Shown here piece after piece: positions 1 to 11,700 of a stretch of DNA of 64,000 nt. The position numbers and the translations under genes were made by a program. This stretch comes from Diadema setosum. Taxonomy: Eukaryota; Echinodermata; Echinoidea; Diadematoida; Diadematidae. The DNA lies in assembly GCA_033980235.1 (NCBI GenBank), contig CM067065.1, positions 7,085,328 through 7,149,327 on the forward strand, in the 5' to 3' direction. How positions within the stretch are numbered: position 1 is the stretch's first letter; every line of letters begins with the position of its first letter. Below the pieces are notes generated by a model. It searched no databases, was not told the DNA's origin, and saw only the letters and a program-made list of their open reading frames with translations.

Positions 1-648
1 AAACTACTTGTAGTTGAGAGTGAGACTGCCATAGGCCAATGCTATGATTTAGGAGGCAAAATGAGTGAGATCAATAGAAATGCATGCAAATGAAATAAAG
101 TTTTAGAGTGAGAAAGGACCAAAATGAGTGAGTCTCACTCTCGATGAGTGAGAGTTGGCAGCCCTGCAGTGACTACCAGGCACACTTTAATAAGGTGCTA
201 CATATCCTATAATGGGGCCAAAATATCAATAAAAATTGTAATTTGAGATTTTGATGGCAATGTAATATTGAACTATCACTAGATCTACCCAAAAAAAATT
301 AGTTTCGAAATTTCACTCTAAGTATGTAAAAAATTGATTAAAAGTTAATGTTTCTTATTGTTTTTTTAACCTGATCGGCGACCAGAAACAATGAAAATAT
401 AGAGAAATTCAAACTGTCCTAAAATTATCATTTTTTATCCAAATTTCACAAATGACATATCAAAATGAAGGGCAGAGCCTGGGCTCTTAGACTAGAGGCA
501 CTGAAAAACAATAATGCTGCCATCTAGTGGGAGGAATGTGACAGATATCTCTGTCTCATGCCTTTGCTGTGGCACTTCATAATACTTTCACTACCTAGTT
601 CAGTTTCTGCTGTTTTATCGCTGGGATATTCCAAACAAAACCTCAACA
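1..648. other. 5' flank of the Mutator-like gene
   Basis: AT-rich sequence with no supportable gene. Positions 15-165 hold a short degenerate inverted repeat built on GAGAGTGAG/CTCACTCTC, probably a remnant of a small transposon. The rest is the presumed promoter and 5' UTR of the gene starting at 649. I see no clear TATA box and no terminal inverted repeat that could be matched to the region 3' of the gene. Confidence 0.4.
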
Positions 649-928
649 ATGGGAAAAAGAAAAGGCAGCTACTATAAGAAAAAGGGTTTCAGGGGGATTT
701 CAGCAAATGTTGTGAAGAAAATGAAGCTTGGAGCAGCTGCTACACCTGAGGAGGACACTGCTTCCAGGAGAAAGCTTTCTTCACAACACAGTCCCACACA
801 TAGACTTCTGTGTGCTGAAAATCCCCCAACCCTTCCCGATCCAGAGCCCGAGAACGAGAACATCATAGTCAACAAGCGGCTCCTTGGTAAAGCTCTTGAA
901 GAATTCAAGGGCCATTCTTGCCCAGAAG
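649..928 (+). CDS. Mutator-like gene, exon 1
   Basis: 280 bp of coding sequence from ATG 649 to the donor AAG|GTGAGT. It ends in phase 1. The encoded 93 residues are Lys/Arg-rich at the start (possible nuclear localisation signal or DNA-binding tail) and then low in recognisable structure. Confidence 0.55.
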
Positions 929-3249
929 GTGAGTAAGCTTGCATTGTTTATCATCTTTATTTATGTAGATGTTGTAATTGTTCAATGTCAGTGCAGTGTT
1001 CATGAACAGACTTGGTAAATTATATAGTCAACCGTCTAAAAGAAAGGCAATGTCAGTAAATAAACTTCTGTCCGCAGTTTTAATCTTTTTTTTTTTAACG
1101 TAGGCCATATCCAAGGTTCTGACTCTGATAAAGTAACAACTCACCGCTGATATTTGGTCAGGTACTGTAGAATGTATGATTAGGTTCTCTAGTAATTTTG
1201 TTTTATCTGCATAATTTGTATGTAATTTATTTCATATTATGTCACGGAAAGCTCACACCCATTTATCATGCCAGGCCCAGGATTATTGTGACATGGCTCT
1301 GTGATGGTATTATGATGGTTAGACCTACAATGTAGTGGCTATTGTATTTCTAGATGCAAAGAGAGCAGGTAGGAATGTTATCATTTAGGATTAAAATAAG
1401 TATGCTTTTTTATTGTCATATCCTTTCCTTCATTTCTATATAAAGTACAAATACTACGGTACATAATTTGCATATTTCTTTCATTGTATGCAGCTTTCCT
1501 GCAGATTGATGAGGCTGACCAGCAGCGTAATGGACTGTGCAGCACCCTTGTCCTCCGGTGCTCCATCTGCAAGATGGAGCACACATTCAGAACATCACCA
1601 AATGTAGCAGGGGGTGCTGGACAATCTGCAGCCATCAATCGGCGGTCCGTTCTTGGAGCTATGGAGGTGGGACTCGGGCGGGAAGCTCTGGCTGACCTGT
1701 GTGCCTACATGAACCTTCCCGCCCCGGTGAACAGCAAGAGCTTTCAGGATCACCTGAACCACCTGCACACAACTAGCAGTGAGGTAAGAGATACTTATCT
1801 TCATTCCCACAGATCTACAATTTGTAAGTTGTTAAATTTTGTAAAAAGCCTACCACTACTGTTTTTATATCATAGGTATAAACATTGATTATCAAATGTT
1901 TTCTGTTTCCTCTTCTCTGTTTTTATCTATTCATCCATTTTTGGTTTGGGTTTTTACAGACCGCAGATCAGCAGATGGCAGAGGCTGGGCAGCGTGTCAG
2001 GGAGATGGTGGTGGCAGAGAACCCGGAACTGGAGGAGGAGGAGGTGCTGGATGTGGCAGTATCGTATGATGGCACGTGGCATAAAAGGGGCTTTGTATCT
2101 AATCATGGGGTGGGGGTAGTTATTAGCATGGACAGTGGGGAGGTTTTAGACAGGGAGGTATTATCTAAGGTTTGTAGGGAATGTAAACTAAAGGAGGGGT
2201 GGGATAGGGATACAGAGGAGTATAGGAACTGGTGGGAGGGGCATAAGGACAACTGTTTGGGAGGGCATAAGGGATCTAGTGGGAAGATGGAAGTAGATGC
2301 AGCAGTAGCAATATGGGGTAGGTCAGTAGATAAGCATAGGCTAAGGTATAAGTACATGGTTAGTGATGGGGATAGTAAGGCATTCAAGGCAGTAGAGGAA
2401 ACATATGGGGAGGGTCATAAAGTAGAGAAGTTAGATTGTGTAGGGCATGTAGGGAAGCGTATGTTTAATCATTTGGATAAGTTTAGGAAGAGCGATAGCC
2501 ATAGTCAGGAGTTTAGGAAGTTGCTAAATAAGCGGGGGGCTGGACGTGGGGCAGGGTGTTTACATGGTAATGCGGATGAGGGGACAGTAGGTAGGCTTAG
2601 TAAGTTATATAGAACAACAATTCGTAAAGCTAGCAAGGGGATAATTAGGAATAGTGAAGAAAAGGCGAGGGCAACACAGGATTTGCAGCGGGCAGTATTG
2701 GCTATTCTCTATCACAGCTGCAAAGTTGATGATGAGATCCGCCACCAGTACTGCCCTAACGACGATTGGTGTGAGTATAGAAAACACGGCAAGATGGAGG
2801 ACAAGGACCACCATCTTGATGGGCGGCTCCTCGAACCCCTCTTGCCTGTGTTCCAGCGACTCAGTGATGAAAGTCTTCTCTCGAGATGTCTTCCAGGGTA
2901 CACCCAGAACCAGAATGAAGCCTTCAACCAGCTCATCTGGAAAAGGTGTCCCAAACACGTATGGAGGACTGCCAAAGTTGTTCACATTGCAGTCAACATG
3001 GCTGTAATGGCGTTCAACAGCGGCGCCGAGATCGGTCGCCACAGACTACTACAGAGCCTCAATCTCAGCATGGGAGCTCATGCCTTGTCGTCTGCACGTA
3101 GGAAGGATAAGGCTAGGATTAGTAATGCAGATAATCGGGCAAGGGAGGCTAATAAGAAGAAAAGGGAGGCAATTAGGCAGGGAAATAAGGAAAGGGAGGA
3201 GGGCTATGTGGAAGAGGAAGGGGTACTGTATGAGGCGGGAGGGTTTTAG
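649..3249 (+). CDS. Mutator-like DDE transposase-domain protein (3 exons, 619 aa)
   Basis: Spliced coding region 649-928, 1494-1783 and 1960-3249. Splice phases 1 and 0 match and all introns are GT/AG. The first exon encodes a basic N-terminus beginning MGKRKGSYYKKKGF. The second carries a small Cys cluster (RCSICK). The third carries the catalytic-type core: YDGTWHKRGF (Asp227), a Cys-Cys-His-Cys set (C263, C266, H285, C289), SDGDS (Asp326/328) and DCVGHVGKRM (from Asp349). From memory this order matches the Mutator-like transposase family common in invertebrate genomes; those proteins also start with a lysine-rich KRK motif. The reading frame is intact, so it is either an active or recent transposon gene or a domesticated copy. 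No terminal inverted repeats were found. Base composition switches inside the last exon (see findings). The family call is an inference from motifs and an HMM search would settle it. Confidence 0.6.
1494..1783 (+). CDS. Mutator-like gene, exon 2
   Basis: 290 bp from acceptor TATGCAG|CT to donor GAG|GTAAGA. It joins exon 1 in frame and ends in phase 0. It holds a possible zinc-binding cluster (CSTLVLRCSICK) followed by a segment rich in Gly, Ala and Asn. Confidence 0.55.
1960..3249 (+). CDS. Mutator-like gene, exon 3 (catalytic core)
   Basis: 1290 bp from acceptor TTTTTACAG|ACC to stop TAG at 3247-3249. It contains the DDE-like Asp motifs and the inserted Cys/His set. The C-terminus is strongly charged (Lys/Arg/Glu coiled-coil-like). 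The open frame extends upstream of 1960 to 1885, but that part encodes only hydrophobic, intron-like sequence. Confidence 0.6.
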   Translation, partial: TADQQMAEAGQRVREMVVAENPELEEEEVLDVAVSYDGTWHKRGFVSNHGVGVVISMDSGEVLDREVLSKVCRECKLKEGWDRDTEEYRNWWEGHKDNCLGGHKGSSGKMEVDAAVAIWGRSVDKHRLRYKYMVSDGDSKAFKAVEETYGEGHKVEKLDCVGHVGKRMFNHLDKFRKSDSHSQEFRKLLNKRGAGRGAGCLHGNADEGTVGRLSKLYRTTIRKASKGIIRNSEEKARATQDLQRAVLAILYHSCKVDDEIRHQYCPNDDWCEYRKHGKMEDKDHHLDGRLLEPLLPVFQRLSDESLLSRCLPGYTQNQNEAFNQLIWKRCPKHVWRTAKVVHIAVNMAVMAFNSGAEIGRHRLLQSLNLSMGAHALSSARRKDKARISNADNRAREANKKKREAIRQGNKEREEGYVEEEGVLYEAGGF

Positions 3250-4850
3250 GTGTGTGGGTTTTCATGTAGTAGGGGTTACGTGTAATTTTTTAAGTCGTAT
3301 ATAGTTTGTATGATGTGATATGTATATTTATGGTGCAATGTTTTATTATGACACATGTTTTGTTATATATATGCTGATTATTTCATGATTTTGATTTTGT
3401 AGAAAATTTCCAGCTGTAAATATCCTTTATAGACATATGATTTTGATTTAATGTAACATTTTTAGTTGTACATATTCATTATAGCTTATATGATTTTATT
3501 GAATTTTTCATTTTCCATTTGTAAATAGTAATTGTATTTATTGAGTTTAACTTTGATTATTATTTTGCTACAGCCACTGCCTCATCCAGCACCAACTGCC
3601 ATTATTTGCCAGGTCGCCAGTGGTGAACCAGACTGCACGCTGTCGCTGGCGACCTGGCCTCGTGTGTAAATAATTTTTTTTTTTTTTTTTGTTAATCATT
3701 TTCTTGGTAGTAGATTAGTTAATTAGCAATTATTTGTCATAAATGTAAATACTTTGAATTTCAACTGATTAAATGTTTGTATATATTGGCTATGTAAAGA
3801 TGCTTCAATGCCTCTTTATTACAGCATCAAACTTTGGCCTGAGAAGTGAAGTACATGTGGTATGTTAGTGAAGGTGGCTGCGTAGACAAGAATATTACAT
3901 TGGTCAATTAGGAATAATTATAATTCCTCCTAATTAATAACTATCAACCATATACTTCATGTGAGAGAGATATGAATGGTGTTGAATGGTGTTTGTGATA
4001 TATCCATAGCTGTTTTTGGTGAATGGTAGTTGTTTTGTAGCTCCATATGTTTTTCCTAGAAGAGTAATGACCGATGTATTGTGCATATTGTAATACCTTT
4101 TTGTTTCCTTTGTTTTCTCAAAATACTACTTTCTTAAGAAATTAGTATTTTGTTTTATTCATTAAAAATACATGGTTTAACAGAATGACTTGAGAGTTGG
4201 TAAGAAGATTTCTGAAAAGATACTTGAGCTCATAACCGTTTCCCTTTTTTCATAAGAGTCATAGAAGTTAGTTAATTAGTTGCATGAATACATAATTAGC
4301 CAACTTGGATATGAGTGTTTGAAAAAAAATTAATTAAAAATATTTTACAAGTCAAATCACAAAACCAAAACGATTAATCTGTTTATCCTTACATACTTCA
4401 TTTACATACCAAATTTAGAAAGATTAACACTAGGGGTTGTCTGTATAAGAGCAAAACAGTGTTTTCTTATTATTTTCTTTATATGTAGAACGGAACAGGT
4501 GTCGGATTACATATGGGCAGAAAATACTCCTGAAGGCTTATGTTATACACCTATGTCAAAAAAACAACGAAAATATAACCTTGGTAGGAAATACAGACCC
4601 TAAACACAATAGGTGTGAACGGTACCGTACTCGTCCAATCAAAAACCCATTGCACAGTTTGATAACATTACTCGAATCAACAATTGATGTGTAAAAGTAC
4701 AGGTAGGTTGTATAGTTTTAGAAAATAACTGTGGTGTTTGTTACACTTTCCTAATATCCATGATTATGATACAAGTAACATGAATGAACATGAATGAACA
4801 TGAATGTATTACAATCCCACTACCTAGAGCGGCGAATGTATACATTACAC
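3250..4850. other. 3' flank of the Mutator-like gene, AT-rich, no gene seen
   Basis: Low-complexity AT-rich DNA. The one structure that stands out is a perfect 13-bp inverted repeat, 3608-3620 against 3646-3658 (GCCAGGTCGCCAG), with a 25-nt loop, followed by a T tract at 3668-3690. No open reading frame of note on either strand. Confidence 0.5.
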
Positions 4851-4906
4851 TGTGCGCGTACCACCTAAGCGTGTGGAATGTGTGATGATACGCGCCATTT
4901 TATGCT

Positions 4907-5287
4907 ACATTTGCCGGTTCGTAATGCGCACTCGCTACGTCCACACGTATTGAGCATGGGCTTTACGAACCGGCAAATGTAAACATTTGCCGGTTCGTAA
5001 TGCCCTCTCTTTAGTACACGATATACGTAAAACGCTGAAATGGGGGGTTTTACGAACCGGCAAACGCACTTTGCATCACTACCACAGAGCCCCAGGTGCT
5101 GCTACAAAATAATATTTAGTATCAAACAAAGCAGAAAATTCCGCTTTCATCACTCTCTTAATATTATCATCAATGTGAGGTTATAAGACACGTTTTTATA
5201 CGTTTAAAGAAGTCCCGATTCTTTAAACGCGATTATCTCGTAATCGTGTTTCCGCGCAAATTCGAACATTCGCCGGTTCGTAATGCG
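4907..5287. repeat. Five alternating copies of a GCCGGTTCGTAA motif
   Basis: The motif TTGCCGGTTCGTAA lies at about 4911-4924 (+), 4962-4976 (-), 4987-5000 (+), 5048-5063 (-) and 5271-5283 (+). The copies alternate in orientation, so the DNA can fold into several hairpins. Probably a decayed foldback element. No protein is encoded. Confidence 0.6.
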
Positions 5288-5628
5288 ACCGACGAATCAT
5301 AAAGTAAAACAAAAACAAAAAATCAGATAATGTTCAAAAGGCGGTTGATCCCAGTGGAACCACTACGAATATACTAAATTTCGCACTTCTGTCGTCAGAG
5401 GTTCGGTGAAACAAATGAGTCCTATGGAAATTGAGGTCGATTTATAGGGAAATCAGTTATCAAATAAAGAATTCAACATGAAAAATAGACATTGTTTAAC
5501 AAAAAGTGTGTATACAAACTAAGAAACAATCGGCGGGAAGATCAACGAACTGACGAAGTCAGCGTAATATGAGCTCGCAAAATGTGTTTCAAACGAAATT
5601 GAATTATGCATAGTTCAAGGTTACATAC

Positions 5629-5793
5629 CTTACAGGATTGTGCCATGGCAGTGGCTGTTGAGAGGAAGTTATCAGGGAACGACCTACAGTTAATATTCAG
5701 ACGGGGAATAGTGGACACCCATCGGACCAAGGCTTCTCCCATAGAAGAGTGGTGTTGTGAATCTTCGCACATAAACAAGTGCAGATCTTGAAT
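5629..5793 (-). CDS. Receptor exon 10: LRR, last exon recognised
   Basis: 165 bp, phase 0-0, acceptor TTAACAG|ATT and donor TGTAAG|GTATGT. 55 residues: IQDLHLFMCED, GEALVRWVSTIPRL, NCRSFPDNFLSTATAM and a QSCK end. If the donor is not used, the frame runs on to a stop near 5542. No further LRR exon was seen between here and the Mutator-like gene. Confidence 0.6.
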
Positions 5794-8700
5794 CTGTTAA
5801 GAAAGCAATCATAACAGTTACAAGTACATGGAACCAAAACAAAGTCTAAATCAAATGTATTTGTCTCTCCCTCTACAAAATGAAATCTGTAAGATCGCAA
5901 CTGCTAATATTAAAACAATCATGTTTTGGAAAAAAAAAAAAAAAACATGGGGCAGTTGCGATCAGTTGCGATCTAACAAATTTCATTTGTAAAGGGAGAA
6001 AAACTGAAGAAAACAGTTTACGCACGACGAGACGCCGAACTTGAGGTTAAAAGTGATCCTTTGGTTTAAGTTTAGTGTTTTTAAGCGTAAGCTTGACTAA
6101 CATCATAGTCACGAAGCGATTCAAGATATTCAAAGAAGGAAGAGGAAAAGATGACGTAACAAAAGTCTTCACAGGTACAGTGCACTCTCGTTACAACGAA
6201 CACGGATGTAACGACATTTCGGCTACAAAGAAGTAAAAATTCAGCTAGGTTGCAACGTTATCTACACCATGACCAAATATCACTCCTACATAGTTCCAGG
6301 TGACTTACCTGACAAGATGACGCTAAGGCGGCGGCTGTTGATATGAAATCATCAGGCAGGTAGGGGCATGTCAGACTGAACCTTGAAAGTCTTTTCATAT
6401 TAAATACCCATTCCGCCAAGTCACCACCGCCCATCACGGATTTACATTCTTGGCAATTATCATTCCATTTTTTCAAAGACAACGTCAGATTTTGAATCTG
6501 CAGAAATACAAACAAACCAATTAAAACACAAATTGAGTATATGAATATAAGAACGACCCAAGTCCATGGAAGACCATTTCGAGTAAACTTAAAAAAACTT
6601 CATATCTTTTTTATTTGTCTAATAATATTCTATTTAACTGTGATGGGAAAGCAACATTGAAAATACAAATTAGAACATATATTATTATGCGTAATCCGGG
6701 CACTTACCCCCTGGGCAACTACCCTCCGGATAACTACCACCCGGATAATTACCCCCCAGGTCTATTCCCCCTTAGGGCAACTACCCCCCGGACAACTACC
6801 CTCCTAGGGCAATCACCCTCCAGGGCCATTACCCTCTAGGAAAACTACCACCCGGTCATCTACCCTCCTAGGGCAACTACCCCCAAGGGCAATTACCCCT
6901 AGGACATCTACCCCCCGGATAACTACCCCCTGGGTAACTACCCCCTGGATGACTACCCCCCGGATAACTACCCCCCAGATAACTACCACCCGGATAACTA
7001 CCCCCTGGATAACTACCCCCCGGATAACTACCCATGGATAACTACCCCCCGGAGAACTACCCCCTGGGTAACTACCCCCCGGAGAACTACCCCCGGATAA
7101 CTACCCCCCGGATAACTACCCCCAGGATAACTACCACCCGGATAATTACTCCCCGGATAACTACCCCCAGGATAACTACCACCCGGATTACTACCCCCCC
7201 CCCCCCCCATTAACAATACCCCGAACCCCCTCCGCCCCCTCCTGATACTTACCTACTGGACAATCCTCCCTCCCCGCCCCCCGAAAGTTACCACCCGTCG
7301 TATATTTTCCATAAGTTCATAACACCATATCAGAAGATGCACCTTTCTCTTACACTGTCATCACTCTTTTGGCTTGTCATTTATTTTCTACCGTTATAAC
7401 ACATGATAGACGATAAACATAAGAAAAGGAGAGTTGATTTCACTGCAATTCATATTCCCTTAACATTAGCGAGGGACTCTTCGATATAAAGCCATAATTT
7501 CTGATAGGATCCGGGCACGGTTTTATGAAAGTTATCAGTCCTGACAAGCTGTCAGTTCCACACAATTACCAATCGTTGTAGGTCGATCAAAGCAGGTCCA
7601 TGGTAACAAGTCAGTGACTCGAGCTTATCAATCAAGCAGAACCCATGGTTTTATTGAAATTATTAGATACTAACAAGATGTCATAAATGGCAACTTTTAT
7701 CAAAAGGTGCCCTAATCTGTCATGAGAGTAAAATTACAGCTTGTTTTACATTCAAGTAGAATTGTGCTAGTTTTCAAATTAAATGTTCTCGACACTTTAA
7801 GAGGAAATCCAGTTCAAATATAAGTTAGTCTCATTAGAAAGAGTAAAATATTACGAGTTTAACGGTATTTTTTTTTTTTTTACAAAACACCCCTATTAGT
7901 TGTTAACGAAGTCTTTTGTCCTGCACTCTCTTTTTGAATAGATCTAGGGAGAGTTGTAGTTGACAGAATCCTTTTTACATTATAGGGCTGCTCTGTTTTA
8001 TCCCGGCCATTTCAAGAGTATTTTTTTTTCTCAAAAAAATTGAATCCTTCTTGGAATAACATGCTCTTTAATATTTCGTAAGGGGTTTCTAATTTTCTCA
8101 CCCAAAAGATGTTTAAAACCTGAAGTTAGGTCTCGACCAAAACCAGACGATATGAAAAAATGCTGGGTTTTTTTCAATTCAAATAGCTAATGTGTTCGAA
8201 AATAACAATGAGAGACGTAATTTTCTGGGGGAGAGTTATTGTAAGAGGGGTGATTGTTTGGAGCGTAATTTTAATAAGGAGTAATTGTCAAGGGAGGTAA
8301 TGTTCTGCAGTGATCATACCAAGGATGTGACAATCTCTTCCCACATCCTTGATATACTAGTTGTTAATATGCCCAATAATGCAGTAGGGCAATTCTGAAA
8401 TGAGCGTTAACGGTATAACAGTAAAATAGTTACAAAATTGATGAAACAATGCAAAGAAAGCAAATTAAGACAGAGACGAAGTACACAAATAAAGATACAG
8501 TGCACTCCCGTTACAACGAACACGGTTATAACGAAATTTCGTTATAACGAAGCAAAACTTCTGGTCCCAAAATTATCGCCATTAAAGTCTATGGTACAAA
8601 ATTCGCTTATAACGAAGACGGTTATAACAAAGTTTTCGTTATCACGAAGTCTTTTCTGAGCGCCACTGACAAAGAAAAACAAAAGAAATGCGCTCCGTTA

Positions 8701-11700
8701 TAACGAAATGCGGATCGCATACGAAAATGCGTAGCGGAACAAGCATTATTAAAGCGTCTCTGCATGAGCGAACGCATCATTAAATGTTCACTCCGTGTAT
8801 CACGCACAGTTTCCGAGGGGAACTTGCGTTGTTGTAATAAAATAATTTGAATTCAGATAAGGTTTGTTTCATTGTTCCGAAGTCCTTTAATACAAAACAC
8901 ACAGATTCTGATTAAATGTCCGTTAGTTCGGAAATGAAAGAGGGTTTGTTATTAAGCACATTTTGGCGTTATTCCAAAGGTTCGTTAATTCGATAATAAA
9001 ATATTGTCCTTATTCTTATTCTTATACGGTTCGTTAGTCCGAAAATGATAGGAATTCAAAACGTTCGTTAATCGGAACATCACAAAAAGTATCGTTAATC
9101 CATGGTGGAAAAAGGAGAGTACACTAACAAAACTTAAGAATTGCAATCTTTATAATCGTCTTAAGATAAATAAATCTTCGAAATAACTAACCTTTCTCAT
9201 TTTTTTTTTTCATTAACAAAATTTCTTCGGAATAACGAACCTTATTTCATTTTCGGATAAAAAAGCCTTCGGAACAACGGACTTTCTGACTAGTGAACCT
9301 TTTTCTTTTCTTTTTTGATTTATAAACCTTCAGAATGACGAACCTCATTTCATTTTCAGATCAACGAACCTTCGGAAAATGAACAATATATTATTTTGAT
9401 CTAGATTATGAACTTTCGGAATAATGATTCTGCGGAAATGCGAACCTTCACATAAACAAACCATCGGAATCCCGGGAATGGCGAAACTTCGGAATAAGGA
9501 GTCTTCGGAGTAACGCACTTTAGTAAGAAAAGAACCTTTGGAATAGCGAACTGTAACCAAATCCTACACCGTCATTTTCTACACATGTGTGACAACACAA
9601 ACAACTTTATGCTCTTTTTAAAATGTAATATTTAAACGAAATTAAAAAGGTATTCTCCCATTTCACATAGCTTTCCAGCGTATGATGAGGATTCAACAAA
9701 CATTTTTTTTTTTTAATGCGTGGTTTCCTTCTTTTCGTTATACATTGCATATTATATTTGTTCGGTTACAACGAAATTTCGTTAAAACGAAAAAAACAAA
9801 AACTGCCGGTCCTGAGCATTTCGTTTTAACGGGAGTGCACTGCACATGAACACACACGAGATAAATCCCTTGTAATGAGAGAAAGAGGAAAGGTGAGTTA
9901 TGAATGACAGGAATAGACTACCTTCACAGTGGACAGAGAAAAGTGAGAGGGAAGAGGAAGATGATGGGTCAAAACCAGGGCACGTGAGGCATGAGATATA
10001 AGCTCCTCAAAATAAAGAAGTGTTACATGGAGTTGTGGTAAACGATAGACAATTGTGGTTAAAAAAATATTGCAAAAAGTTTAACTCATTCTGAAGTGTA
10101 ACATTTCTTCAAAATGTCTTTAGTTCAATGGTAAAGGCATTCAAACTTAAAACTTCTTTTATACTATACTATCAAGAGAAATCCGAAATTTCGGAACAGT
10201 AAAAGAAAATACAGATTTAGCGAAAATAGTTTGGTTAAAGGCATTGACATTTACTGGATTACCGGGTAGGATATGAAGGGACAGCTTCGTTTTTTATGAA
10301 CATAGAGTCAAAATACAGAGGGAGAAATTAAGCTTTTACATAAATTGTCCTAAGTGCAAACGATACAAATCGTAAATCTTTAAGATGTTGTTTTCATAAA
10401 ATGATGTATCAGTATGGCATCTCCGTGATTCCTGGCAAATAATACAAAGAACTTCGTTTCCTGTAGTAATGATATTCTTTTTATTAAAGGTAAGATGGGG
10501 GGGGGGGGCAATGACCCGGGAGGTAGTTACCCAGGGGGTAATTGGCGTGGTGCACTGTCCTGGGGTAATTTTCGTCTTGATAGTTATAGGGGAGGGGGAG
10601 TTGTAGGCTTGCTTATCCGGGGTAATCATCCTCGGGAAGTTATCGGAGGGTGTAGTTATCGGGTGGAAGTTATCTGGGGTCTAGTTATCGGAGGAGGGGG
10701 TAATTAACCTGGGGATAATTATCCTGGTGGTAATTATTGGGGGGGGGGTAATTATCCGGAGGGTAATTATCCGGGGGGTGATTATCCGGGGGGGTAATTA
10801 TCCGGGGGGTAATTATCCGGGGGGGTAGTTATCCGGGGGGTAGTTATCCGGGGGGTAGTTATCCTGGGGGTAGTTACCCACGGGGTAGTTCTCCGGGGGG
10901 TAGTTACCCAGGGGGTAGTTCTCCGGGGGGTAGTTATCCAGGGGGTAGTTCTCCGGGGGGTAGTTATCCAGGGGGTAGTTATCCGGGTGGTAGTTATCCA
11001 GGGGGTAGTTATCCGAGGGGGTAGTTATCCAGGGGTAGTTATCCGAGGGGTAGTTATCCAGGGGGTAGTTTTCCTAAGGGGGAATTGCCCTGGGGGGTGA
11101 TTGCCCTTGGAGGGTAGTTGTCCGGGGGGTAGTTGTCCTAGGGGGTAATTACCCTGGAGGGTAATTGCCCTTGGAGGGTAGTTGTCCGGGGGGTAGTTGC
11201 CCTAGGGGGGAATTGTCCTGGGGGGTAATTATCCGGGTGGTAGTTATCCGGAGGGTGGTTTTCCAGGGGGTACTGTTCCTAGAACCATTATTATGACAAT
11301 TAACATTTACATTAATTATGGAGAGGCCATTTTGTGTGATGGACTTGGGTCGTTCTTTAATTCATATGGACTTGGGTCGTTCTTTGATTCATATACATAT
11401 ATTCTGCTATGGAGATGAGAGAAGGACGAGAGAGGGCGCTATAATATGAATGTAAGAATGACCCAAGTCCTTCATTCTTATATTCATATAAGATCTAACT
11501 CATTTATTTCAGGCACTTCCGGGGGTAATAGGATTTATCATTTATACGCAAGATGAGTCCATGCATAAGCTACAATTTCCCATGTCAAACTGAATTTGGC
11601 CAAAAATTGGACTTGGGTCGTTCTTATATGCAGGTCTTCAATTATGAACAAGTGGTATGGGCGGACCAGACTTATTGAATGAAAGAAAGCAGTGCCACTT

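Noticed and set aside
6693..7209. CRISPR-like regular repeat
   Set aside because: 15-bp head-to-tail units without unique spacers in eukaryotic DNA: a minisatellite.
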